This document shows positions 1 to 8,942 of a DNA stretch of 64,000 bases, one piece after another. Location of the stretch: positions 53,484-117,483 of the forward strand of contig PERG01000005.1 of the NCBI GenBank assembly GCA_002928535.1. Direction: 5' to 3'. A program made the position numbers and the translations under genes. The notes beneath the pieces were generated by a model. It searched no databases, had not been told where the DNA came from, and saw only the letters and a program-made list of their open reading frames with translations. How positions within the stretch are numbered: position 1 is the first letter of the stretch; each line of letters begins with the position of its first letter. The DNA comes from Methylotenera sp. (GTDB taxonomy: Bacteria > Pseudomonadota > Gammaproteobacteria > Burkholderiales > Methylophilaceae).

Positions 1-1088
1 ATGAAAAATTTTACCGTGTACGCTACCGTGTAGATGGTGTTTTGCGTGATATTACGCAACCCCCGCTCGCAATTAAAGACAAACTGGCATCTCGCATCAA
101 AGTGATCTCCAGCATGGATATTTCTGAAAAGCGGATTCCACAAGATGGGCGCATGAAGCTGGTGTTATCGAAAACACGTACGATTGATTTTCGGGTGAGT
201 ACTTTACCGCTAATCCATGGCGAAAAAATCGTAATGCGGATTTTGGACCCGACTAGTGCGACTCTGGGTATCGAAGCCTTAGGGTACGAGCCAATTCAGA
301 AAGAGCGCCTACTCAATGCCGTAAGTCGTCCTTATGGCCTGGTACTAGTAACCGGTCCAACCGGATCCGGTAAAACAGTTTCTTTATATACTTGCCTCAA
401 TATATTAAACAATCCCGGTGTAAATATCGCAACTGCGGAAGATCCATGTGAAATCCCCCTAGCTGGGATTAATCAAGTCAATGTAAATGACAAACAGGGC
501 TTAACCTTCGCTGCAGCATTGAAATCCTTCCTGCGGCAAGATCCAGACATCATTATGATCGGTGAGATTCGTGACCTTGAAACGGCAGATATGGCGATTA
601 AAGCTGCTTCAACAGGTCACATGGTACTGTCTACCTTGCATACGAATGATGCGCCATCGACACTGACTCGTTTACTCAATATGGGCGTTGCGCCATTTAA
701 CATCGCTTCAGCAGTATCGCTCATCACCGCGCAGCGCCTAGCCAGACGCTTATGTAAAAGTTGTAAAGTGCCAATTGAGGTGCCAAAGCAGGCTTTATTG
801 GATGTCGGTTTTATAGAGGAAGACTTTAAAGAAGAGTGGCAATTGTATGGGCCGAAAGAAGGTGGCTGTGAAATGTGTAATAACGGCTACAAAGGGCGCG
901 TAGGCATTTATCAAGTCATGCCCGTTACCGAAGAGATGAGCCGCATTATCATGTCCAGCGGTAATGCAATTGATATTGCCGATCAAGCCAAAAGAGAAGG
1001 TGTAAACGACCTTAGGCGCTCAGGAATTCTAAAGGTTATACAAGGCTTGACTTCAATAGAAGAGGTAGAGGCTTGTACCAATGAGTAA
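1..1088 (+). CDS. pilB: Type IV pilus assembly ATPase PilB, 3' part (start outside window)
   Basis: This is the hexameric cytoplasmic ATPase that powers pilus extension. The frame is open to the left edge (it reads [12 protein letters not shown] before the TTG at 42 that the ORF track took as a start), so the gene is partial and the track start is not real. Visible in order are the end of the N2 domain, a Walker A motif GPTGSGKT (track residues 105-112), the Asp/Walker B region [13 protein letters not shown], the His box STLHTND, and a four-cysteine zinc motif CKSC...CEMC. The zinc motif separates PilB from the retraction ATPases PilT/PilU. pilC follows after 44 bases. GspE of type II secretion is the alternative, but the pilC-like partner sequence favours PilB. 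Confidence 0.93.
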   Translation, partial: EKFYRVRYRVDGVLRDITQPPLAIKDKLASRIKVISSMDISEKRIPQDGRMKLVLSKTRTIDFRVSTLPLIHGEKIVMRILDPTSATLGIEALGYEPIQKERLLNAVSRPYGLVLVTGPTGSGKTVSLYTCLNILNNPGVNIATAEDPCEIPLAGINQVNVNDKQGLTFAAALKSFLRQDPDIIMIGEIRDLETADMAIKAASTGHMVLSTLHTNDAPSTLTRLLNMGVAPFNIASAVSLITAQRLARRLCKSCKVPIEVPKQALLDVGFIEEDFKEEWQLYGPKEGGCEMCNNGYKGRVGIYQVMPVTEEMSRIIMSSGNAIDIADQAKREGVNDLRRSGILKVIQGLTSIEEVEACTNE

Positions 1089-1132
1089 TCTCAGAATTTA
1101 TATAAAAATTACAAAGTGTTTAGGATATTGTC

Positions 1133-2350
1133 ATGGCCGCTAATGTTAAATCCTCTAAGGAGTTAACCTATTCCTGGGAAGGTAAAGACCGGAAAGGTAA
1201 GGTTGTAAAGGGGGAAATTAAAGCGACCGGTGAATCGTATGTCAACGCCACATTACGACGTCAAGGCATTACCGTCACCAAAGTAAAAAAACAAAGTGGT
1301 TTGCGAGCTAAAGGTACTATTAAAGAAAAAGATATTACGCTCTTTACCCGTCAACTGGCCACGATGATGAAAGCAGGCGTACCATTACTGCAATCGTTTG
1401 ATATTGTCGGGAAAGGTCACAGTAACCCTGCAGTAGCCAAGCTATTACAAGACCTTAAATCTGATGTAGAAACTGGAAGTAGCTTAAGTGCGGCTTTTAG
1501 GAAATATCCACTTTATTTTGATGCTCTATTCTGCAATTTGATTGGCGCTGGTGAACAAGCAGGTATTTTAGATACCCTACTTGATCGCTTGGCTACTTAT
1601 AAAGAAAAAATTCTCGCAATCAAATCAAAAATAAAATCTGCGCTTTTCTACCCCATTTCCATCATTGTCGTCGCATTTGTTATTGTTGCCATTATCATGA
1701 TTTTTGTAATTCCAGCGTTCAAAGCCTTATTCGACGGCTTTGGAGCTGATCTACCCGCACCCACACTCATTGTTATGGCTATTTCCGAAATATTCGTGCA
1801 GTGGTGGTGGGCAATTTTCGGTTCAATTGGCTTTGCGCTGTGGTTCTTCTTTTACACATGGAAGCGATCTTTGAGTATGCAAGCCACCATGGACAGACTG
1901 ATACTCAAAGTACCCGTATTTGGCGACCTTGTCAGGAAAGCAACTATTGCAAGATGGGCACGTACATTGTCTACTATGTTTGCTGCTGGTGTTCCACTAG
2001 TTGAAGCTTTGGACTCTGTTGCTGGTGCATCAGGTAATCGAGTTTATTATGATGCCACCAAAAGAATCCAAAGTGAAATTAGCACTGGCACCAGTCTCAC
2101 GGTTGCAATGCAAAATGCAGAAGTTTTTCCAAACATGGTGTTACAAATGACGGCCATCGGTGAAGAATCCGGCGCTTTAGACTCAATGCTCAGCAAAGTT
2201 GCTGACTTTTTTGAAGCGGAAGTTGATGATGCTGTAGATGCCCTAGCTAGCTTGATGGAACCTGTCATCATGGTAGTACTTGGAACGCTGATTGGTGGTT
2301 TGGTAATTGCCATGTATCTACCAATCTTCAAAATGGGCTCTGTCGTTTAA
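1133..2350 (+). CDS. pilC: Type IV pilus inner membrane platform protein PilC
   Basis: A GspF-family polytopic inner membrane protein that forms the platform on which pilins are assembled and that contacts PilB. Its 405 residues are full length for PilC. Two cytoplasmic GspF domains are visible, each with the family's short core (LARQLATMMKAGVPL-type near residue 80 and LSTMFAAGVPLVEAL near 280). Membrane segments lie near residues 170-195, 222-245 and 375-400. It directly follows pilB and the two are probably cotranscribed. A terminator follows. The prepilin peptidase gene pilD, which commonly comes next, is not here. Confidence 0.94.
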   Translation: MAANVKSSKELTYSWEGKDRKGKVVKGEIKATGESYVNATLRRQGITVTKVKKQSGLRAKGTIKEKDITLFTRQLATMMKAGVPLLQSFDIVGKGHSNPAVAKLLQDLKSDVETGSSLSAAFRKYPLYFDALFCNLIGAGEQAGILDTLLDRLATYKEKILAIKSKIKSALFYPISIIVVAFVIVAIIMIFVIPAFKALFDGFGADLPAPTLIVMAISEIFVQWWWAIFGSIGFALWFFFYTWKRSLSMQATMDRLILKVPVFGDLVRKATIARWARTLSTMFAAGVPLVEALDSVAGASGNRVYYDATKRIQSEISTGTSLTVAMQNAEVFPNMVLQMTAIGEESGALDSMLSKVADFFEAEVDDAVDALASLMEPVIMVVLGTLIGGLVIAMYLPIFKMGSVV

Positions 2351-2367
2351 GTCCATTGCGTACACAC

Positions 2368-2404
2368 AAAAAAAGCGGCCAATTTATATATAGCCGCTTT
2401 TCTT
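2368..2404 (+). terminator. Rho-independent terminator after pilC
   Basis: A perfect 9-base stem, aaaagcggc / gccgctttt, with a 13-base A/T-rich loop lies 20 bases after the pilC stop. The A-rich left arm and T-rich right arm make it functional in both directions, so it probably also ends the convergent minus-strand operon finishing with dsbC. Confidence 0.85.
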
Positions 2405-2440
2405 GTTAATCACTTCATACTCTCTTAATAACTGTAAAAC

Positions 2441-3184
2441 TCATTTGCTCTTAGTAGCAGTAGCCATCGCCCGCTCTATTTCCTTATAAGGCTGTGAACC
2501 AAGCATCCTTTTGCCATCAGCAAAGATCAAAGTCGGCGTACTAGTCACGCCAATTTTTCTTGCTAACTCTCCAACCTTCTCAATGGGCACTTCGCAGTTA
2601 CCTGCAGCTTTAGGTAATTGATTGCGTAAAATCCAATCTTCCCAGGCTTTTACTCGATTGCTAGAACACCAGATCGATTTAGATTTTGCTACAGCATCTG
2701 GGTGTAATTGCTCTAATGGATATAAAAAAGTGTACACAGTTACATCTGTAATATGACTTAATTCATTTTGCTCTAAGCGTTTGCAATAGGGGCAATCAAC
2801 GTCTGAAAACACAACCAATTTACGACTGCCGTTCCCTTTTACTACTTTGATCGCCTGATCCAGTGGCAGCGTTGAAAAATCAATTCGCGTCAGCTCTTCC
2901 AAACGCTCACCAGTGATATCTTTTTTAGTTTTTGGATCTACTAAATGGCCTTCAGCAATCAGGAAAGTCATTTTTTCATCGGTATAAAGAATTTGGCCCG
3001 CCATAAAGACTTCATATAAACCGGCATAAGGCGTTTTGGCCACACTATCTACTTTGAATTTTGGGTAAGCTGCTTCAACCGCTTTTTTTACACTTGCCTC
3101 GTCGCTGTAAGCCAATGTGGTAAACAAACTTAATAAAGTTACTACGCTTAATTTTTTACAAAGACTTAATCTGCTGCTAGACAT
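2441..3184 (-). CDS. dsbC: Thiol:disulfide interchange protein DsbC
   Basis: A periplasmic disulfide isomerase that reshuffles wrong disulfides in exported proteins and is kept reduced by DsbD. The sequence shows an N-terminal signal peptide ending near LAYS-DEA, the DsbC dimerisation domain (about residues 28-95), and a thioredoxin fold with the active site CPYC at residues 131-134. A second cysteine pair (C173 and C197) matches the structural disulfide of DsbC. The cis-proline motif is seen as TSTPTLIF. The 247-residue length is usual. It is last in the amgK-to-dsbC minus-strand run, 34 bases after the second ubiquinone hydroxylase. The CPYC in place of the E. coli CGYC is a common variant. 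Confidence 0.95.
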   Translation of the reverse strand: MSSSRLSLCKKLSVVTLLSLFTTLAYSDEASVKKAVEAAYPKFKVDSVAKTPYAGLYEVFMAGQILYTDEKMTFLIAEGHLVDPKTKKDITGERLEELTRIDFSTLPLDQAIKVVKGNGSRKLVVFSDVDCPYCKRLEQNELSHITDVTVYTFLYPLEQLHPDAVAKSKSIWCSSNRVKAWEDWILRNQLPKAAGNCEVPIEKVGELARKIGVTSTPTLIFADGKRMLGSQPYKEIERAMATATKSK

Positions 3185-3218
3185 AATATGTTTCCGAGTT
3201 CAAAAAATTTTTTAGATA

Positions 3219-4433
3219 CTATAGGGATATGGCTTTTTCTACTAACCGTTTTTTAATAGTGGAATGATCTGTTATCGAAAAACCCAAATTTCGTAGTGAT
3301 TTAATAGCCAAACGGTCGCTCTTAAACAATTGGAACAAGCCATCAGTTAACAATCGCATATCAAAGATATCTGCTTTCCTAACGCGCGAGTAGCGCTTAA
3401 GTAAACCCGGATCATTAATAGATTGATAAGAATTTTTGTCCTGCAAAATCGCCAAAAGATCAATTACATCACGAAACCCAAGATTCATACCCTGACCAGA
3501 TAAAGGATGAATTTGATGCGCAGCATCACCTATAAATACGACTCCATCTAACGCTAATGTTTCGGAAATCTGCAATGCTAACGGGAAACTGGCACGTGCG
3601 GTAATCTGCGTAAGTTGCCCTAAAAGATGACCGCCAGCTTGTGACACTTGTTGTGTGAATACATCATCCTCAAGAGTCATAAGCGTATGTGCGTATTCTG
3701 TGGCAACCGACCATACAATAGAAATCCTGTTGCCCGGTAATGGGAGCCAGGCAAGAATAGTGTTATTGCCTTCCTCATCATGCGCAAACCATTGGCGGGC
3801 GATATTGCCATGCGGCTTTTCAGTATCAAAATTAGCCACAATCGCAATGTGATCATAATTTTTTTTATTTAGTGCCACATTCATTTGGCGTCTAACCCAG
3901 GAGTTGCTTCCATCAGCCGCTATTAATAAATCGCATTCCAAAGCCATATCATTTAGATGTAATAAAGTTTTTCCAGCCTCTGTTAGTAGTTTTACGCCGG
4001 GGCTTCCGAGTAATGTGGAAATATTGCAGGTTTGAATCTGTCGCACTAGAGCCTCATTTAAAGAGGCTCCTTCCACTATGTAAGCCAAATGATCTTGATA
4101 AGCGTCGTCAGCATCCAACACTAACGGTGAACCTCCTGCATCACCCCATATTTGCATCGCTTGTACCCTACCAATGCGAAGCGGATCTATATGTTGCCAA
4201 ATACCTAACTTGCTGAGCCATTGCACATTTTTTGGACTGATTGCATATATTTTTTGGTCCCAGGCATCTTTGTGAGTATTTATGTAAGCTCTTGCGGGTG
4301 GCTCCGGTTGTTTGGCATCAACCAGCGCAACCTTGTAACCTGCGTGGTGCATAGCGACAGCTGCGGCCATACCAACCAAGCCTGCACCAACAATGCCAAC
4401 CTGCGTTTGTATTAAATCTCCATCGGACTTCAT
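3219..4433 (-). CDS. UbiH/UbiF/UbiI-family FAD-dependent ubiquinone hydroxylase
   Basis: A flavin monooxygenase of the UbiH/COQ6 family, which hydroxylates the aromatic ring during ubiquinone synthesis. The FAD-binding GAGLVG (residues 16-21), the ADGSNS motif, and the second FAD motif GDAAHQIHPLSGQGMNLGFRD are all intact, so it should be active. It overlaps ubiH by 4 bases (ATGA), indicating translational coupling. By position it corresponds to UbiI of the pepP-ubiH-ubiI cluster. Which ring carbon it modifies (C5, C6 or C1) cannot be read from the sequence, since family members differ in regiospecificity, so no symbol is given. Confidence 0.88.
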   Translation of the reverse strand: MKSDGDLIQTQVGIVGAGLVGMAAAVAMHHAGYKVALVDAKQPEPPARAYINTHKDAWDQKIYAISPKNVQWLSKLGIWQHIDPLRIGRVQAMQIWGDAGGSPLVLDADDAYQDHLAYIVEGASLNEALVRQIQTCNISTLLGSPGVKLLTEAGKTLLHLNDMALECDLLIAADGSNSWVRRQMNVALNKKNYDHIAIVANFDTEKPHGNIARQWFAHDEEGNNTILAWLPLPGNRISIVWSVATEYAHTLMTLEDDVFTQQVSQAGGHLLGQLTQITARASFPLALQISETLALDGVVFIGDAAHQIHPLSGQGMNLGFRDVIDLLAILQDKNSYQSINDPGLLKRYSRVRKADIFDMRLLTDGLFQLFKSDRLAIKSLRNLGFSITDHSTIKKRLVEKAISL

Positions 4434-5587
4434 TTTCCGAAACTCATTTTATTCACCAATTGCTTTTTGACTGGCTTCAGCACATCCAATATTCCCAAGC
4501 CCATACTTCTAAACCGGGGTACGCCTAGTAGATCATTGGTAAAAGTGTTGACTAAGAAATCAGTAAATAAAAGGCCACCTTTAGTATCGCGCGTACGGCT
4601 GGCTTGATATTGCTTTAACATCTCCACCCCTCCAAGCTGCTCAGGGGTTGCTGTAAGGATATGCTTTGCTAAGGACTCCGCGTCGCGCAGACCAACATTG
4701 AAACCCTGCCCAGCTACAGGGTGCATAGTTTGTGCTGCGTTCCCGATCACAACCAAATGCGGGGTTTGCGTTGGCTGCAACTTAGACATTTTGAGTGGGA
4801 AACAGACTCGTTTCCCCACGCTCAGGAATCGCCCCACCCGGTCACCAAATTGCGCATGGAATTGCTTAAGAAACTCATCATCATTAAGCATTAACAGTGG
4901 TGCAATTAATTCCTTTTTACCCGTCCACACCAGTGAGAAATCTCTTTCACCGTTAGGTAATAAAGCAATTGGCCCTTCAGGCGTAAAACGTTCGTAGGCA
5001 ATATTATGATGCGGTAATTCGGCCACTACTTTAGTGATCAATGCATCGTCACCATATTCTTTGGTATCGCGCTCCAGATGGGCTAATTCAGCACTGCGAC
5101 CACCATCCGCTAGAACGACTAAATTGCTTTCCAGCAAATAGCCTTCCCCATCCATGCGATAGCTAACACTGGCTTCTTGTGCATCTTGATAGATATGCTC
5201 CGCATTCGCTTCAAACAGCATTTCTACATTGGGCAATGTAGACAGCGCTTTTTCCAAAGCAGCGCTCAACGCACCATAAGACAATACATAACCTAAAGCT
5301 TCAAGCTGGTAATCGCCAGCCTTTAATAAGGTTCTACCTAAACTACCTTTTTGCGATACATGGATGGTTTGAATAGATGTCGCTAATGGACTCAAATCCG
5401 TCCAAACACCCAGCTTATCCAGAATACGGCGACTGCCGAACGACAATGCCAAAGCACGCTGGTCACCATGTGAAGCGCCTTGTGGGCGTGCTTCTAATAT
5501 CTTTACCGGAATACCCGCTTTTGCCAGGATGAGCGCCAGCACTGCTCCCACTGGTCCGCCGCCGACAATAATGATAGGGTTCATCAT
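4430..5587 (-). CDS. ubiH: 2-octaprenyl-6-methoxyphenol hydroxylase UbiH
   Basis: An FAD monooxygenase of ubiquinone biosynthesis, peripheral to the inner membrane. It has the N-terminal dinucleotide fold IIIVGGGPVGAVLA (residues 5-18), LADGGRS in the middle, and the C-terminal GNAAQTMHPVAGQGFNVGLRD motif. The HPVAGQGFN form is typical of UbiH. It sits 1 base after pepP and overlaps the next hydroxylase by 4 bases, the same pepP-ubiH pairing as in many proteobacteria. Two adjacent ATG codons could start it. Identity as UbiH rather than another paralogue rests on the neighbour order and motif form. Confidence 0.87.
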   Translation of the reverse strand: MMNPIIIVGGGPVGAVLALILAKAGIPVKILEARPQGASHGDQRALALSFGSRRILDKLGVWTDLSPLATSIQTIHVSQKGSLGRTLLKAGDYQLEALGYVLSYGALSAALEKALSTLPNVEMLFEANAEHIYQDAQEASVSYRMDGEGYLLESNLVVLADGGRSAELAHLERDTKEYGDDALITKVVAELPHHNIAYERFTPEGPIALLPNGERDFSLVWTGKKELIAPLLMLNDDEFLKQFHAQFGDRVGRFLSVGKRVCFPLKMSKLQPTQTPHLVVIGNAAQTMHPVAGQGFNVGLRDAESLAKHILTATPEQLGGVEMLKQYQASRTRDTKGGLLFTDFLVNTFTNDLLGVPRFRSMGLGILDVLKPVKKQLVNKMSFGK

Positions 5588-5588
5588 G

Positions 5589-6917
5589 TTAGTGACGCAT
5601 TAAAGCTTCGATTTCACTTACGGTTTTTACTGCCTTTTCCGTAAGCACTTTGCAGCCATCAGTAGTCACCAACACGTCATCCTCAATACGGATACCAATA
5701 TTCCAGAAATGTTCCGGTACATTTTCCGCAGGTCGAACATAACAACCCGGCTCGACTGTTAAGCTCATTCCCGGTTCTAATTTCCGCCATGTGTGCGCCC
5801 CGGCTTTCTTGCCATCCGATTTACTTTGATACTCACCCGCATCGTGCACATCCAAGCCCAACCAATGACCGGTTCTATGCATATAAAACTGCCTGTAAGC
5901 GCCAGAATCCAGCACGGCTTCTTTGCTGCCGCGACAAAGCTTAAGGTCGATAAATCCCTGAATTAACACATCCAGCGCAGCTTCATGCGGCGCGTTCCAA
6001 TGCTGTGTTGGATTTACCTGTGCGATAGCCGCCGCCTGCGCGCTTAATACCAACTCATATAGATCTTTTTGCGGTGCGGTAAATCGACCATTGGCGGGAA
6101 AAGTACGTGTGATATCCGAAGCATAGCCATCTAGCTCACAACCGGCATCAATCAGTAATAAATCACCGTCTTTAATTTGCGTATTATTAGCGTTGTAATG
6201 CAAAGTACAGGCGTTCGCACCGCTCGCTACGATACTGGTGTAGGCTGGCGCTTGCGCGCCGTTACGGTAGAACTCATGCAGAAATTCAGCTTCTACTTCA
6301 TATTCCATTTGGCCCGGCCTTGTAAACTGCATGGCCCGGTTATGTGCACCGGCGGCAATATCTGCAGAGCGCTGCATCAATGCAAGCTCGAAAGGCGATT
6401 TATATAAGCGCATTTCATCCAGCAATTTACGCACATCGGCTATATCATCTGGCACACTAATACCTGCTCTTGCCTGTGTGCGTAAAACATTCAACCAACT
6501 GGTGATACGCTGATCCCAGACTGGACTTTCGCCTAGACTGAAATATAACTTAGGTTGATTTGCCAACAACTTAGTCATCACTGCATCCAGCTCGCTGATC
6601 GAGTAGGCCTCGTCAAAACCGAACGTTTCGCGGGCGGCATCTGCACCGTAGCGAAAACCATCCCAGATTTCACGCTCCATATCTTTATCGCGGCAAAATA
6701 AGATGCTTTTACTCTGCTCTGCTATCAACACTACTACCGCTTCTGGCTCTTTGAAACCTGTCAGATAGTAAAAATAGCTATCAAACCGGTATGGGTAATG
6801 ACTATCTCGATTGCGGATCACTTCCGGCGCTGTCGGAACAATGGCAATGCCGTTGCCCATCAGTTGCATCAATCGATGACGGCGTGCCGAAAATTCCTGA
6901 ATATTGAATGCGCTCAT
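5589..6917 (-). CDS. pepP: Xaa-Pro aminopeptidase PepP
   Basis: A cytoplasmic M24B metallopeptidase that removes an N-terminal residue preceding proline. The N-terminal domain begins with the usual FSARRHRLMQLMG stretch. The C-terminal pita-bread fold keeps the dinuclear metal ligands: two aspartates in LLIDAGCELDGYASDITRTF, His in HRTGHWLGLDVHD, Glu in LTVEPGCYV and Glu in GIRIEDDV. The 442-residue length is normal. It lies between murU (41 bases upstream) and ubiH (1 base downstream) in one minus-strand run. Confidence 0.95.
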   Translation of the reverse strand: MSAFNIQEFSARRHRLMQLMGNGIAIVPTAPEVIRNRDSHYPYRFDSYFYYLTGFKEPEAVVVLIAEQSKSILFCRDKDMEREIWDGFRYGADAARETFGFDEAYSISELDAVMTKLLANQPKLYFSLGESPVWDQRITSWLNVLRTQARAGISVPDDIADVRKLLDEMRLYKSPFELALMQRSADIAAGAHNRAMQFTRPGQMEYEVEAEFLHEFYRNGAQAPAYTSIVASGANACTLHYNANNTQIKDGDLLLIDAGCELDGYASDITRTFPANGRFTAPQKDLYELVLSAQAAAIAQVNPTQHWNAPHEAALDVLIQGFIDLKLCRGSKEAVLDSGAYRQFYMHRTGHWLGLDVHDAGEYQSKSDGKKAGAHTWRKLEPGMSLTVEPGCYVRPAENVPEHFWNIGIRIEDDVLVTTDGCKVLTEKAVKTVSEIEALMRH

Positions 6918-6958
6918 TGATATGGTATTAAAACAGATAAGTTCTTTAAAATAATTGA

Positions 6959-7648
6959 TTACTTAATTGCGTACCTTAATTGCAAATCTAGGGCAGATAA
7001 GCGTTCGGGAGTCCCAATATCATGCCACTCTCCACAATAGTACTCTCCAGACACCTGATGCTGAACCATCGCTTCACGAAGGATAGGTGCAAGTTTAGCG
7101 GGCTGACCTTGCTCAACAGAAGCAAATAAATAGGGATGATAAATACCGACACCGGAAAAAGTTAATTTAGATTGTCCTTCAGCGCTCACTAAGCCTGCAT
7201 TCAATGCAAAATCCCCCTGAGCATGTTGAGCCGGATTATCCACCAAGAACAAATGGGCCAATTTATTTTGCTGCTGCATTGTACTTGCCCGCATTTGGCA
7301 ACCGCTGAAATCCAAATCCGTATAAATATCGCCATTCACTACCAAAAAAGTCTCATCTCCTAACAATGGCAACGCCTTGGCAATACCTCCGGCCGTTTCC
7401 AGCGCGATTTTTTCCGCCGAGTACTGGATGGACATACCCCACTGCTGGCCGTTCCCTAGCGTGTTAACAATCTGCTCACCAAGATGTGCATGATTAATGA
7501 CCACCTCTTTAATACCCGCTTTGGAGAGGCTCTCCAAATGCCAGACAATCAATGGCTTACCACCTACTTTCAGGAGCGGTTTAGGTGTGTTATCAGTCAA
7601 AGGCCGCATGCGTTCGCCACGACCTGCAGCCAGAATCATCGCTTTCAC
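6959..7648 (-). CDS. murU: N-acetylmuramate alpha-1-phosphate uridylyltransferase MurU
   Basis: A nucleotidyltransferase that converts MurNAc-1-phosphate plus UTP to UDP-MurNAc in peptidoglycan recycling, bypassing de novo MurA/MurB synthesis. The NTP-transfer signature LAAGRGERMRPLTDNTPKPLL opens the protein, and VNGDIYTDLDF carries the metal-binding aspartates. It lies 29 bases after amgK, its pathway partner. The amgK-murU pair divergent from lptD is also the arrangement known in Pseudomonas. A generic glucose-1-phosphate nucleotidyltransferase is the alternative if context is ignored. Confidence 0.9.
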   Translation of the reverse strand: MKAMILAAGRGERMRPLTDNTPKPLLKVGGKPLIVWHLESLSKAGIKEVVINHAHLGEQIVNTLGNGQQWGMSIQYSAEKIALETAGGIAKALPLLGDETFLVVNGDIYTDLDFSGCQMRASTMQQQNKLAHLFLVDNPAQHAQGDFALNAGLVSAEGQSKLTFSGVGIYHPYLFASVEQGQPAKLAPILREAMVQHQVSGEYYCGEWHDIGTPERLSALDLQLRYAIK

Positions 7649-7677
7649 TGGATTGCTTTCAATTAGACGGCTTTCAT

Positions 7678-8754
7678 TCAGAAAGTATATCCAACTTGCG
7701 GTTGGGTGTTTTGCAATACATCTAGCAAGCGTAGCATGGGTTTCAATTCAATATAGCGGGCACATACTTTACGCAAATAGTGCATCACCAGTGGCATGTC
7801 TTTTAGATACCCGCTTTTACCATCGCGATGGTATAAACGCGCAAAGATGCCTAATATTTTGATATGGCGCTGGGCGCCCATATATTCAAAATCGCGGTAA
7901 AACTCGGAAAAATCACTTGAAACACCTAACCCTGCCTTACGCGCATCCTGCCAATAACGCACTGCCCAGTCGATGATTTGCTCTTCATCCCACTCAATAT
8001 AAGCATCTTTTAACAGGGATACCAGATCATAAGTGATGGCGCCATAGACTGCATCCTGGAAATCCAGGATTCCCGGGTTAGCGCCCTGCTCGCCACTGCA
8101 TACCATTAAGTTTCTCGAGTGATAGTCACGATGAACGTATACCTGGGTTTGCGCGAGTACATTTTTATTCAGCAGTGCAAAAGTGTTTTGCAAGTCTGCT
8201 TGCTGTTTAGTATCCAATATGACACCAAGATGCTTAGCCACATACCAGTCGGGAAACAATTGCATCTCACGTAATAGCAACGCTTCATCATAGTTTGGCA
8301 ACACGCCCGGCTGACTTGCCAGTTGCAGTGTAATTAAAGCCTGGTTGGCATCCTGATATAAGGCACCAGCCGACTGATTATTTAACTGGCTTAAATAGGT
8401 CACATCGCCTAAATCGGTTAACAAAAGAAATCCGCGCTCCATATCTTGCGCCACTACTGCCGGTACATTTAAGCCAGCCTTGCCAAATAGCGCTGCGATT
8501 TCTACAAACGGCTGGCAATTTTCTTGCGGCGGCGGCGCATCCATTGCAATCAAGGTGTGTTTACCTAAATGCTCCTGGGTTAGATGCACGCGAAAATAAC
8601 GTCTGAAGCTGGCATCCGCAGAAGCCGTGGTCAATTTAAAACCGACTTCCTTGAGTACGCCTGCTAACCAATCATAGAGTTGCTGCTGCCTGATGTCTTC
8701 CACTACTGATCCAAACTTATTTTGATGATTTAAATTGGGGTGACCCCGCGGCAT
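7678..8754 (-). CDS. amgK: Anomeric N-acetylmuramate/N-acetylglucosamine kinase AmgK
   Basis: An aminoglycoside-phosphotransferase-fold kinase that phosphorylates the anomeric hydroxyl of MurNAc and GlcNAc, feeding MurU. Visible are AMDAPPPQENCQPF, the catalytic loop VHRDYHSRNLMV and the metal-binding ILDFQDAVYGAITYDLVSL, all characteristic. The 358-residue frame begins with an atypical MPRGHPNLNHQ segment. An in-frame GTG at 8703 (residue 18) would give a start closer to the family, and neither site has a strong ribosome binding site. It is first of the minus-strand run and divergent from lptD. Confidence 0.9.
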   Translation of the reverse strand: MPRGHPNLNHQNKFGSVVEDIRQQQLYDWLAGVLKEVGFKLTTASADASFRRYFRVHLTQEHLGKHTLIAMDAPPPQENCQPFVEIAALFGKAGLNVPAVVAQDMERGFLLLTDLGDVTYLSQLNNQSAGALYQDANQALITLQLASQPGVLPNYDEALLLREMQLFPDWYVAKHLGVILDTKQQADLQNTFALLNKNVLAQTQVYVHRDYHSRNLMVCSGEQGANPGILDFQDAVYGAITYDLVSLLKDAYIEWDEEQIIDWAVRYWQDARKAGLGVSSDFSEFYRDFEYMGAQRHIKILGIFARLYHRDGKSGYLKDMPLVMHYLRKVCARYIELKPMLRLLDVLQNTQPQVGYTF

Positions 8755-8762
8755 AATTCTTA

Positions 8763-8781
8763 GTTAAAACATATATTTAAC
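8763..8781. promoter_or_regulatory. Inverted repeat GTTAAA-N7-TTTAAC upstream of amgK
   Basis: A 19-base dyad with perfect 6-base arms lies immediately before the amgK start. A similar dyad (GTTAA-N8-TTAAC, sharing the ACATAT core) lies between the proposed promoter and start of bioB. It could be an operator. No binding protein can be named. Confidence 0.35.
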
Positions 8782-8852
8782 TATGAAAAAATCCCTGTTT
8801 GGCACGAAGGCCTTCAAGATTTATTGATTGCCAAAAACTGCAATTTATGCGA

Positions 8853-8869
8853 TTTTATCACTGATAAAA
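8853..8869. promoter_or_regulatory. Perfect 17-base dyad, operator-like, upstream of lptD
   Basis: TTTTATCA-C-TGATAAAA is a perfect 8-base inverted repeat around one central base, in the amgK/lptD divergent region. It lies 16 bases before the TATAAT that is the best -10 candidate for lptD, so a bound protein would cover the -35 region. Its TATCACTGATA core resembles operators of TetR-type repressors, but no regulator gene lies beside it. Confidence 0.4.
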
Positions 8870-8885
8870 TAAAAGCGTTTACCAA

Positions 8886-8891
8886 TATAAT
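8886..8891 (+). promoter_or_regulatory. Candidate -10 element for lptD
   Basis: A consensus TATAAT lies 51 bases before the lptD ATG. The -35 at standard spacing is poor, which fits an activator-dependent or repressible promoter overlapping the dyad just upstream. Confidence 0.45.
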
Positions 8892-8942
8892 TGTGCCTTC
8901 CATTCTAACATCCATCGCGCTAGCGACTCTCACGGGAATTCC

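Noticed and set aside
42-44. TTG at 42 as the start of the first gene
   Set aside because: The frame is open to the left edge with PilB-like residues before it, so the gene is simply cut by the window.
3219-5587. The tandem ubiquinone hydroxylases as a recent duplication
   Set aside because: The two proteins differ widely outside the FAD motifs, and the pepP-ubiH-ubiI-type arrangement is ancient and common.
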